From Stomoxys calcitrans (lineage: Eukaryota; Arthropoda; Insecta; Diptera; Muscidae): a DNA stretch of 64,000 nt. The notes under the pieces are model-generated. The model was given only the letters and a program-made list of their open reading frames with translations. It was not told where the DNA came from and made no database searches. Both the position numbers and the translations under genes were made by a program. The stretch is from positions 187,314,075 through 187,378,074 of the forward strand of contig NC_081552.1 of NCBI RefSeq assembly GCF_963082655.1, read 5' to 3'. Below are positions 8,770-18,700 of this stretch, in pieces. Each line of letters begins with the position of its first letter. Position 1 is the stretch's first letter.

Positions 8770-8978
8770 AGAATCTGTGCAAAGTTTCAGCTCAATATCT
8801 CTTTTTTTAAAGATTGTAGCGTGATTTCAACAGACAGACGGACGAACTGTCCAGATCGTCTTAGATTTTTACGCTGATCAAGAACATATATACTTTATAG
8901 GGTCGGATATGGATATTTCGATGTGTTGCAAACGGAATGACAAAATGAATATACCCCCATCCATCGGTGGTGGGTATA
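8770..8978 (+). repeat. Family B 3' terminal fragment
   Basis: It runs from agaatctgtgcaaagtttca through cagacagacggacgaa and tatatactttatagggtcgg to the end cggtggtgggtata. It is fused directly to the family A end at 8769. The same fusion exists in copy 2. Confidence 0.75.
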
Positions 8979-9590
8979 ATAAAGCTTTTGTGGGCTTCAG
9001 ACAGATTGGTCTACATGACAGCTATATCTTAATATAGTCCGATCTGAACCAATTTAAGGTCAGATATCGGTAGGCTTAAAATAACCCTCTGTTTCTAATT
9101 TCAGCGAAATCGGTTAATAAATAAAGCTTCAGACCCTTATTGGCAGATCGGTCTAAATGGCAGCTATATCCAAATATAGTCCGATCTGCACCATATTTAG
9201 GTCAGGTGTCGGGAGCCCTTAAACTACTCTTTGATTATCATCTTTCAGGGAAATCGGATAAAAAATAAAGCATATATGGACATTAGACCCTTTGTCGGGA
9301 GATCCGTCTATATGGCAGCTATATCCAAAAAAGGTCCAATTTGGCCCGTTCAAGAACTTAACCAGCGTGCATGTGTGTGTGCCAAATTTCAGCTCAATAT
9401 CTCCATTTTTGAACGGTATAGAGTGATTACAACAGACGGACGGATAGACACACGGGCATCGTTATATCGTCTTTGAATTTTAAGACGATCCGAAATATAT
9501 GTACTTTGTAGGGTTGGAAAATGATATTTCGATGTGTTGCAAACGGAATGAGTAAATGAATAAAGCCCTTATCTTACGGTGGTGGGTATA
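8979..9590 (+). repeat. Family C element
   Basis: Three monomers of about 120 bp carry 'gcagatcggtctaaatggcagc' style cores and 'atatagtccgatctg' motifs. A 3' block follows with acagacggacggatagac, atatatgtactttgtagggt and the end cggtggtgggtata. It lacks its own head, so it is 5'-truncated. Confidence 0.7.
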
Positions 9591-9690
9591 ATCAAATACT
9601 TTGTTGGGTCTGAGATCAATATTTCGATGAGTTCCAAACAGAATGACGAATTTAGTATACACCCGTCCTGTGGTGCAGGTTATAAAAAGT
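9591..9690 (+). repeat. Family A-like 3' terminal scrap
   Basis: It resembles the last 90 bp of an A element (tactttgttgggtctgagat, cagaatgacgaatttagtat, then ggtgcaggttataaaa), with several substitutions. Confidence 0.55.
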
Positions 9691-9856
9691 AATCAGCTTT
9701 TGCGAAGAGTGATTATACTTTTTGACTTGCATTCCTTCGGTCTCAGCCGTATGATCTATTGTACAAAAGGTGGTGAAAAGCTCCTTTAAAATGAAGTTGC
9801 AAAATTTCATGAGAATTTTTGCCATTTTTGCCATTTGATAATCACTTCTTTCTCAG

Positions 9857-10014
9857 TGACCTTACAAACAATTTTAACGGCAACTTTTATGAAAAAAATT
9901 TTATGGGCTTTATGCGTGGTAGGGCTTTATTTCTGTATAGCCATAAATGAACTTTTGGGAATCTCATGCTGTGGCCATACAATTAGTGTAAAGCTTTGTA
10001 CAGTATTTCAAAAG
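9857..10014 (+). CDS. Unidentified exon-like segment with hydrophobic stretch (copy 1)
   Basis: This lies in non-repetitive sequence. It is preceded by a good acceptor (cacttctttctcag, ending 9856) and followed by a canonical donor (aaaag|gtaaga at 10015). In the frame open from 9835 the segment reads TLQTILTATF, then MKKILWALCVVGLYFCIAIN (ATG at 9889) and a Cys-containing tail with SCCGHTISVKLC. The hydrophobic run could be a signal peptide or a membrane helix. I do not recognise the protein. It is on the strand opposite to the Dpr gene. The same segment occurs unchanged at 16873-17030. No partner exon is visible, so it may be a chance frame or a retained exon of a dead gene. Confidence 0.3.
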
Positions 10015-10090
10015 GTAAGAGAGTGAAAATAAATCCGCATCATTTGGTCTATTTATCAAAGTGGGGCAAAATGTTCTAGACAGTTCTAGG

Positions 10091-10182
10091 AAAATAAGAA
10101 GAAGTTAAAATGTGTTAAGTTTGACTGTGCCGAACTTTTTACACCCACCACCATGGATATATGCATCATCATTCTGTTTCAT
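10091..10182 (+). repeat. Interspersed-repeat head fragment
   Basis: tgtgttaagtttgactgtgc and cacccaccaccatggatata resemble the heads of B/F elements, but the central palindrome is broken. It is cut by the Helitron-like end at 10185. Confidence 0.5.
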
Positions 10183-10184
10183 TA

Positions 10185-11352
10185 CTAGCTGGACAGGGCC
10201 CGCTCCGCTGCGTCTTCTTTCACTCTCTCTTTTATCTGTACAGTGTATGTCACGTCAGTAAATAAGTCCTGTTTGGGGATGCTGATATATTCACCTTCAG
10301 ATATTATGCGCGAATGTGGATATTAAATTGGTGCTCTACTCACAAATATCCTTCATTTGAGCCTTATATTGCTAAGGTCGGTAAATATGTCCGACATGGG
10401 GGTGTTTTTGGTTCCCATATTGTCATTATTGGTTTTTTATTCCATTTGGCTGGCTTTGGAGGTGGAGCGCCCCCCTGGATATCCCATCCTAAATAAGGAT
10501 ACCATTTCTGTTTTTATACCATTCACCATAGAATTGGAGGTATACAAATTTCGTCATTCCGTTTGTAACACCTCGAAATATACATCTAAGACCCCATAAA
10601 GTATATTTATTCTTGATCGTTGTGACATTTTAAGTCGATCTAGCCATGTCCGTCCGTCCATCCGTCTGTCTGTCTGTCGAAAGGACGCTTACTTTCGAAA
10701 GAGTAAAGCTAGACGCTTGAAATTTCGCACAAATATTTCTTATTAACGTTTTGAGCCTCTACAAGGCGCAATTTTTATCCGAATGGTCTGAAATATTACC
10801 CAATGACTACTACTATGTTCTTCAACATTCAATTCACTTACGGTCCGAATCGAACTATTATTTGATATATCTCCAATAGCATAACAATTCTTGTCCTTTA
10901 TTCCCTGCTTGCCTAAAAAGAGCTACCGCGCCAAGAACTCGACAAATGCGATCCATGGTGGAGATTCGGCCCGGCCTAACTTAGCACGCTCTTACTTGTT
11001 GAGTTATTGTAAACAAACTAAATTTCGCTTAAATAACCGCACCCATCTGTGAGATCTGGCATTTTTAAAAAAGGGGTAAGGGGAGGGTCCGCACATTACA
11101 GTTAGTTCTATTTCATTCTCTTGGTTTTGGTGGTTGATTGTCATAGCCAAACTCTTTGCCCCGAAAGCAGATATCAAATTCATACTCCATTCCCAATCCA
11201 CATTCATAATCCACAAACTGGATATTAGTGGGGAATGTAGGGTGGGTCGGTCACACACGCACTTAGCTCGTGCTCTACTCTCAAATTTCTTTTATTTAAG
11301 CCCCAAATACCATTGGTTTAGGGGGAGTTTATAGGGTGAGACGACTCGTCAG
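10185..11352 (-). mobile_element. Family D Helitron-like element (copy 1), interrupted by an A-like element
   Basis: On the minus strand the 3' end reads gcagcggagcgggccc...CTAG followed by T (10188-10185), the Helitron-type 3' terminus. Diverged D monomers lie at 10290-10513 and 11005-11352 (agatctcacagatgggtgcg, ggggctt-type G-rich phrases). The A-like insert at 10514-11004 is younger. No replicase/helicase frame is present, so it is non-autonomous. Confidence 0.72.
10514..11004 (-). repeat. Family A-like element nested in family D
   Basis: Read on the minus strand it has head aacaagtaagagcgtgctaa, a tccaccatggatcgcatttg block, a diverged body with caaaacgttaataagaaata, microsatellite gacagacagacggatggacg and end ...tatggtgaatggtataaaaa. 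The internal part is shorter than in typical A elements (no 153-bp repeats). Confidence 0.75.
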
Positions 11353-12010
11353 ACTTTACTTTTTATACCCACCGCCAAAGGATGGGAATATATTTTCTTG
11401 ATCAGCGTAAAAATCTAAGACGATCTAGCCATGTCCGTCCGTCTGTCCGTCCGCATGTTCGTCCGTATGTCCATCCGTCTGCATGTTGAAATAACGCTAC
11501 AGTCTTTAAAAATAAACTGAAACTTTGCACAGATTCTTTTTTTGTCCATAAGCAGGTTAAGTTCGAAGATAGGCTATATCGGACTATATCTTGATATAGC
11601 CCATATATAGACCAATCCGCCGATTCAGGGTCTTAGGCCCATAAAATCCACATTTATTATCCGTTTTTGCTGAAATTTGGGATAGTGAGTTGCGTTGGGC
11701 CCTTCGATATCCTTCTTCAATTTGGCCCAGATCGGTAAGGATTTGGATATAGCTGCCATATAGACCGATCTGCTGATTTAGGGTCTTAGGCCCATAAAAG
11801 CCACACTTATTATCCGATTTTGCTGAAATTTGTGACAGTGATTTGCGTTGGACCACTCGACATCTTTCTTTAATTTGGCACAGATTGGTCCAGATTTGGA
11901 TACAGCTGCCATATAGACCGATCTCTCGATTTAAAGTTTAGAGCGCATAAAAGGCGCATTTATTTTCCGATGCCGCCGAAATTTTGGACAGTAAGAAAGG
12001 TTAAGCCCAT
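11353..12010 (-). repeat. Family B element, minus strand
   Basis: The 3' end is at the left (atacccaccgccaaaggatg). The microsatellite gtccgtccgtctgtccgtcc is at about 11429, then three monomers with 'gctgccatatagaccgatct' and 'cataaaagccacacttatta'. It has no head. Confidence 0.75.
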
Positions 12011-12263
12011 CGACATATTTGTGCAATTTAGCTTAGGATGGCGCGTCGCCCCTTGTTAGTTGACCCCAAAATTTTATACCAATTTCGTGTTTTTTTTTTT
12101 TTTTTGGTACCATAATGTTGCATGCAAAATCTCACTTAATTCGGTGCATCCATTTCCGAGATCTAGCTTTTTTGATTATATGTGAAAATTTCATGAAAAT
12201 TTCAAACTAATAAACAAAGCGCAACAATTTCATTTTACCCTAAACCAATAATGTGGTACAGGG
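12011..12263. other. Unclassified stretch with poly-T tract
   Basis: There is no coding frame of note. A T16 run lies at about 12090-12105 (T18 in the duplicate), plus AT-rich sequence ending at the start of family E. I see no repeat partner elsewhere except the 7-kb copy. Confidence 0.5.
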
Positions 12264-12545
12264 TATTATAACTTAGCGCATTGATAAGTATACCCATAGA
12301 CTCAGAATCACTTCCGATTCGATTTAGCTATGTCCGTCTGTTCGTCTGTCTGTCTGTCCGTCTGTCCATGTTCATTTTTGTACAAACTGCAGGTCGCAAT
12401 TTCCATCCGATTGTCTCCAAATTGAGCACAGGCATATTTTTCGGCCTAGAGATGAAGCCCATTGAAATTGGAAAAAATCGGTTCAGATTTGGATGTAGCT
12501 CCAATATATATGTTCGTCCGATTTGCAGTAAATACAATACCAGTA
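12264..12545 (-). repeat. Family E element, minus strand, partial
   Basis: It has a 3' block with cagaatcacttccgattcga and microsatellite gtctgttcgtctgtctgtct, then one monomer (gatttggatgtagctcca on the plus strand). It abuts head-to-head with a plus-strand E element at 12546. Confidence 0.65.
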
Positions 12546-13112
12546 AGGAAAGGCAAAAGTCGGGCGAGCCGACTATAGAATACCCTACAACACCGAGTCA
12601 ACATACATACTACTTTAAGTACATGAAACCTATGTTGAAATCTAGTCAGACTTTAATTTTGCACGTAATGAATAGAACCTTTTAAGAATTTTATACCCTA
12701 CACCACCACTGTGGTACATGGGAGCTATATCTAAATCGGGACCGATTTTGATGAAATTTCTCAAATATGTTTTGTGCACATCGGTTGAAAAGTGTAGCTA
12801 CTACGGCCATTTAGGTGCAAACCGGGCGATACATTAATATGGGAGCTATATCTAAATCTGAACTGATTTTAACCAAAATCAATAGCATTCGTCCTTGAGC
12901 CAGAGAAGAAATATGTGCAACATTTCGTGATAAGTGGACAACAAATACGACCTGCACTTTAATTGCAAGAATTCATGGACTCACAGACGGACAGACGGAC
13001 ATGGCTAAATTGAACCAGAAAGTGATTCTGAGTCGATCGGTCTAGCTCTTCTCCTTATTAGCGTTGCAAGCAAATGAAAAACCTGTACCGCAGTGGTAGT
13101 GTAGGGTATAAA
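12546..13112 (+). repeat. Family E element, complete
   Basis: The head agtcgggcgagccgactata is a palindrome-like counterpart of the A/B head. It is followed by gaataccctacaacaccgag, two monomers with gggagctatatctaaatc, microsatellite cagacggacagacggac (12976), cagaaagtgattctgagtcg, and the end cagtggtagtgtagggtata. Confidence 0.75.
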
Positions 13113-13482
13113 CATCTCATAAAAAATTGTGTAAAGATCGGACAAAAACTGTGGCTTTTACAGTCTTAAAATGCTATATTGGCTGAAAAATATATATGTG
13201 AAATATATATAAATCTGACACGATTGTAATGAAATTTCGCAATCGTATTGAACCGTTAGAGCTTATCCATACCAAGAATGTCATGAATCGGTCTATAAAT
13301 AGATATATCCCCATATAAACCCATGCTCGAACTTGACTTCTTTAGCCCTTGGAGCCTAAATTGTCACCCGATTTGGTTGAAATTTGGCACAAAACCCTAC
13401 CTTATGACTTATAAAATCAGTGCCAACTTTCATCTGAATCTCTAAATCTGACTTCTTGAGACCAACATAAACTCAGTTTGGT
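13113..13482. repeat. Degenerate repeat remnants
   Basis: It contains recognisable phrases (cggtctataaatagatatat, gacttctttagcccttgg, cccgatttggttgaaatttg) of the interspersed families but no ends. Nothing coding. Confidence 0.5.
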
Positions 13483-13571
13483 TAGGATTATGTGACAGTC
13501 TGTCATCAGACTCACTTAGACGTTTTCGTCCATTGTAATACCAAAGAAACAGAAGAAGGACAACCAAAAAG
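13483..13571 (-). repeat. LINE 3'-UTR scrap
   Basis: gtctgtcatcagactcactt and agacgttttcgtccattgta match the sequence at 46505-46560 (ctgccatcagacacacttag, gtttctttccattgtgatgc). That sequence lies immediately 3' of LINE coding remnants, so I read this as a short 3' end of the same LINE. Confidence 0.5.
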
Positions 13572-14611
13572 GCGTTAAGTTAACTTTTGATACCCACCAC
13601 CACGGGTACATATAAACCTCCTTTTGTCAAAATACGGTGAAAAATGCATATCTTGTGCCCCATAGCAGCTATATCGAAATATGTTCCGATTTGGACCAAA
13701 TACTTATAAGTACCAGTCATTGTTCAATTGTGTATAACAAAATATTGGTCTTTTAAGTAGCTATATTTAAAAACAAGTAAAAAGGCTTTAAGTTCGGCCG
13801 GGCCGAACTTTGGATACCCACCACCTCGGGCAAATATACGTAAACCACATTTATCAAAATCCGGTGTAAATTGCATACCTCATGTCCCATAGCAGTTATA
13901 TCAATATATGTTCCGATTTGGACCAAATACTAATCGGTACAACTCATTGCTCAATTGTGTATAACAACATATTAATCCTTTTAGAAGCTATAACTAAGAA
14001 TAAACCGATCTGAACCATATACAACACGGATGCCGAAAAGCCTTACTGTCACAAATTTCAGCAAAATCGGATAATAAATGTGGCTTTTATGGGCCAAAGA
14101 CCCTAATCGGAGGATCGGTCTATATGGCAGCTATATCCAAATCTGAACACCTCTGGGCTAAATTAACGAAGGATATCGAAGGGCCTAACACAACTCACTG
14201 TCCCAAATTTCAGCAAAATCGGATAATAAATTTGGCTTATATGGGCCTAAGACCCTAAATCGGAGGATCGGTCTATATGGGAGCCATATCCAAATCTGAA
14301 CCGATCTGCGCCAAGTCAACGAATGACATCGAAGGGTCTAATACAACTCACTGTCCCAAATTTTAGCAAAATCGGATAATAAATGTGGCTTTTATGGGCT
14401 TAAGATCCTAAATCGGCCGATCTGTCTATATGGGGGCTATATCAAGATATAGTCAGATATGGCCCATCTATTAACTTGTCCTGCTAATGGACAAAAGAAC
14501 AATCTGTGCAAAGTTTCAGCTCAATATCTCTATTTTTAAAGACAGTAGCGTGATTTCAACAGACAGACGGATGGATATGGCTAGATTGCCTTAGATTTTT
14601 ACGCTGATCAA
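13572..14611 (+). repeat. Two family B elements in tandem
   Basis: A broken head is at 13572-13600 with a short body. A complete head agttcggccgggccgaactt is at 13790. Five monomers follow with cagcaaaatcggataataaa and gggcctaagaccctaaatcg. It ends at ttagatttttacgctgatca and poly-A (14602-14611), without the terminal ggtggtgggtata, where family A begins. Confidence 0.75.
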
Positions 14612-14617
14612 AAAAAA

Positions 14618-15783
14618 AACAAGTAAAAGCGTGCTAAGTTCGGCCGGGCCGAATCTTATATACCCTCCACCATGGATCGCATTTGTCGATTTGTTTTCCC
14701 GGCATCTCTTCTTAGGCTAAAAAGGATATAAGAAAAGAGTTGCTCTGCTATTAAAACGATATCAAGATATGGTCCGGTTCGGACCACAATTAAATTATAT
14801 GTTGGAGACCTGTGTAAAATTTCAGCCAATTCGTATAAGAATTGCGCCCATTGGGGCTCACGAAGTAAAATAGAGAGAACGATTTATATGGGATCTGTAC
14901 CGATTCAGAACATAATAAACACGTTTGTTGATGGTCATGAGAGGATACGTCGTACAAAATTTCAGGCATTTCGGATAATAATTGCGACCTCTAGGGGTCA
15001 AGATCCCAGATCGGTTTATATGGCAGCTATATCAGGTTATGAACCGATTTGAACCTTATTTGACACAGTTGTTGAAAGTAAAAATAAAATACGTCATGCA
15101 AAATTTCAGCCAAATCGGATAGGAATTGCGCCCTCTAGAAGCTCAAGAAATCAAATCCCCAGATCTGTTTATATGACAGCTATATCAGGTTATGGACCGA
15201 TTTCAACCATACTTGGCACAGTTGTTGGATATAATAACAAAACACGTCGTGCAAAATTTCATTTCAATCGGATAAGAATTGCGCACTCTAGAGGCTCAAG
15301 AAGTCAAGACCCAAGATCGGTTTATATGGCAGCTATATCAGGTTATGGACCGATTTGAACCATACTTGGCACAGTTGTTGAATATAATAACAAAACACGT
15401 CATGCAAAATTTCATTCCAATCGGATAAGAATTGCGCACTCTAGAGGCTCAAGAAGTCAAAACCCAAGATCGGTTTATATGGCAGCTATATCAAAACATG
15501 GACCGATATGGCCCATTTACAATACCAACCGACCTACACTAATAAGAAGTATTTGTGCAAAATTTCAAGCGGCTAGCTTTACTCCTTCGGAAGTTAGCGT
15601 GCTTTCGACAGACAGACGGACGGACGGACGGACGGACAGACGGACGGACATGGCTAGATCGACATAAAATGTCACGACGATCAAGAATATATATACTTTA
15701 TGGGGTCTCAGACGAATATTTCGAGTAGTTACAATCAGAATGACGAAATTAGTATACCCCCCATCTTATGGTGGAGGGTATAA
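14618..15783 (+). repeat. Family A element, chimeric junction array of the 7-kb duplication
   Basis: From the head to about 15375 it matches the downstream array (21637-22380), including the odd shortened phrase ggatctgtaccgattcagaa. From about 15398 (cgtcatgcaaaatttcattc) onward it matches the upstream array (8381-8769). Between 15340 and 15398 it agrees perfectly with neither. This is the expected product of crossing-over between two misaligned A arrays. Confidence 0.88.
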
Positions 15784-18700
15784 AAAGAATCTGTGCAAAG
15801 TTTCAGCTCAATATCTCTTTTTTTAAAGATTGTAGCGTGATTTCAACAGACAGACGGACGAACTGTCCAGATCGTCTTAGATTTTTACGCTGATCAAGAA
15901 CATATATACTTTATAGGGTCGGATATGGATATTTCGATGTGTTGCAAACGGAATGACAAAATGAATATACCCCCATCCATCGGTGGTGGGTATAATAAAG
16001 CTTTTGTGGGCTTCAGACAGATTGGTCTACATGACAGCTATATCTTAATATAGTCCGATCTGAACCAATTTAAGGTCAGATATCGGTAGGCTTAAAATAA
16101 CCCTCTGTTTCTAATTTCAGCGAAATCGGTTAATAAATAAAGCTTCAGACCCTTATTGGCAGATCGGTCTAAATGGCAGCTATATCCAAATATAGTCCGA
16201 TCTGCACCATATTTAGGTCAGGTGTCGGGAGCCCTTAAACTACTCTTTGATTATCATCTTTCAGGGAAATCGGATAAAAAATAAAGCATATATGGACATT
16301 AGACCCTTTGTCGGGAGATCCGTCTATATGGCAGCTATATCCAAAAAAGGTCCAATTTGGCCCGTTCAAGAACTTAACCAGCGTGCATGTGTGTGTGCCA
16401 AATTTCAGCTCAATATCTCCATTTTTGAACGGTATAGAGTGATTACAACAGACGGACGGATAGACACACGGGCATCGTTATATCGTCTTTGAATTTTAAG
16501 ACGATCCGAAATATATGTACTTTGTAGGGTTGGAAAATGATATTTCGATGTGTTGCAAACGGAATGAGTAAATGAATAAAGCCCTTATCTTACGGTGGTG
16601 GGTATAATCAAATACTTTGTTGGGTCTGAGATCAATATTTCGATGAGTTCCAAACAGAATGACGAATTTAGTATACACCCGTCCTGTGGTGCAGGTTATA
16701 AAAAGTAATCAGCTTTTGCGAAGAGTGATTATACTTTTTGACTTGCATTCCTTCGGTCTCAGCCGTATGATCTATTGTACAAAAGGTGGTGAAAAGCTCC
16801 TTTAAAATGAAGTTGCAAAATTTCATGAGAATTTTTGCCATTTTTGCCATTTGATAATCACTTCTTTCTCAGTGACCTTACAAACAATTTTAACGGCAAC
16901 TTTTATGAAAAAAATTTTATGGGCTTTATGCGTGGTAGGGCTTTATTTCTGTATAGCCATAAATGAACTTTTGGGAATCTCATGCTGTGGCCATACAATT
17001 AGTGTAAAGCTTTGTACAGTATTTCAAAAGGTAAGAGAGTGAAAATAAATCCGCATCATTTGGTCTATTTATCAAAGTGGGGCAAAATGTTCTAGACAGT
17101 TCTAGGAAAATAAGAAGAAGTTAAAATGTGTTAAGTTTGACTGTGCCGAACTTTTTACACCCACCACCATGGATATATGCATCATCATTCTGTTTCATTA
17201 CTAGCTGGACAGGGCCCGCTCCGCTGCGTCTTCTTTCACTCTCTCTTTTATCTGTACAGTGTATGTCACGTCAGTAAATAAGTCCTGTTTGGGGATGCTG
17301 ATATATTCACCTTCAGATATTATGCGCGAATGTGGATATTAAATTGGTGCTCTACTCACAAATATCCTTCATTTGAGCCTTATATTGCTAAGGTCGGTAA
17401 ATATGTCCGACATGGGGGTGTTTTTGGTTCCCATATTGTCATTATTGGTTTTTTATTCCATTTGGCTGGCTTTGGAGGTGGAGCGCCCCCCTGGATATCC
17501 CATCCTAAATAAGGATACCATTTCTGTTTTTATACCATTCACCATAGAATTGGAGGTATACAAATTTCGTCATTCCGTTTGTAACACCTCGAAATATACA
17601 TCTAAGACCCCATAAAGTATATTTATTCTTGATCGTTGTGACATTTTAAGTCGATCTAGCCATGTCCGTCCGTCCATCCGTCTGTCTGTCTGTCGAAAGG
17701 ACGCTTACTTTCGAAAGAGTAAAGCTAGACGCTTGAAATTTCGCACAAATATTTCTTATTAACGTTTTGAGCCTCTACAAGGCGCAATTTTTATCCGAAT
17801 GGTCTGAAATATTACCCAATGACTACTACTATGTTCTTCAACATTCAATTCACTTACGGTCCGAATCGAACTATTATTTGATATATCTCCAATAGCATAA
17901 CAATTCTTGTCCTTTATTCCCTGCTTGCCTAAAAAGAGCTACCGCGCCAAGAACTCGACAAATGCGATCCATGGTGGAGATTCGGCCCGGCCTAACTTAG
18001 CACGCTCTTACTTGTTGAGTTATTGTAAACAAACTAAATTTCGCTTAAATAACCGCACCCATCTGTGAGATCTGGCATTTTTAAAAAAGGGGTAAGGGGA
18101 GGGTCCGCACATTACAGTTAGTTCTATTTCATTCTCTTGGTTTTGGTGGTTGATTGTCATAGCCAAACTCTTTGCCCCGAAAGCAGATATCAAATTCATA
18201 CTCCATTCCCAATCCACATTCATAATCCACAAACTGGATATTAGTGGGGAATGTAGGGTGGGTCGGTCACACACGCACTTAGCTCGTGCTCTACTCTCAA
18301 ATTTCTTTTATTTAAGCCCCAAATACCATTGGTTTAGGGGGAGTTTATAGGGTGAGACGACTCGTCAGACTTTACTTTTTATACCCACCGCCAAAGGATG
18401 GGAATATATTTTCTTGATCAGCGTAAAAATCTAAGACGATCTAGCCATGTCCGTCCGTCTGTCCGTCCGCATGTTCGTCCGTATGTCCATCCGTCTGCAT
18501 GTTGAAATAACGCTACAGTCTTTAAAAATAAACTGAAACTTTGCACAGATTCTTTTTTTGTCCATAAGCAGGTTAAGTTCGAAGATAGGCTATATCGGAC
18601 TATATCTTGATATAGCCCATATATAGACCAATCCGCCGATTCAGGGTCTTAGGCCCATAAAATCCACATTTATTATCCGTTTTTGCTGAAATTTGGGATA

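Larger units (their letters stand above)
8381..15397. repeat. Tandem segmental duplication, copy 1 (7017 bp)
   Basis: It is matched base for base by 15398-22398. The offset is 7017 at the left, 7016 after a C-run that is one shorter (near 8747/15763), 7018 after a poly-T of 16 versus 18 (12090/19107) and 7019 after a poly-A of 10 versus 11 (14610/21629). Visible substitutions are few: one near 13476/20494, two near 13973/20992 and one near the right edge (15306/22326). The repeat families inside have the same breaks in both copies, so the duplication is younger than all of them. Confidence 0.93.
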
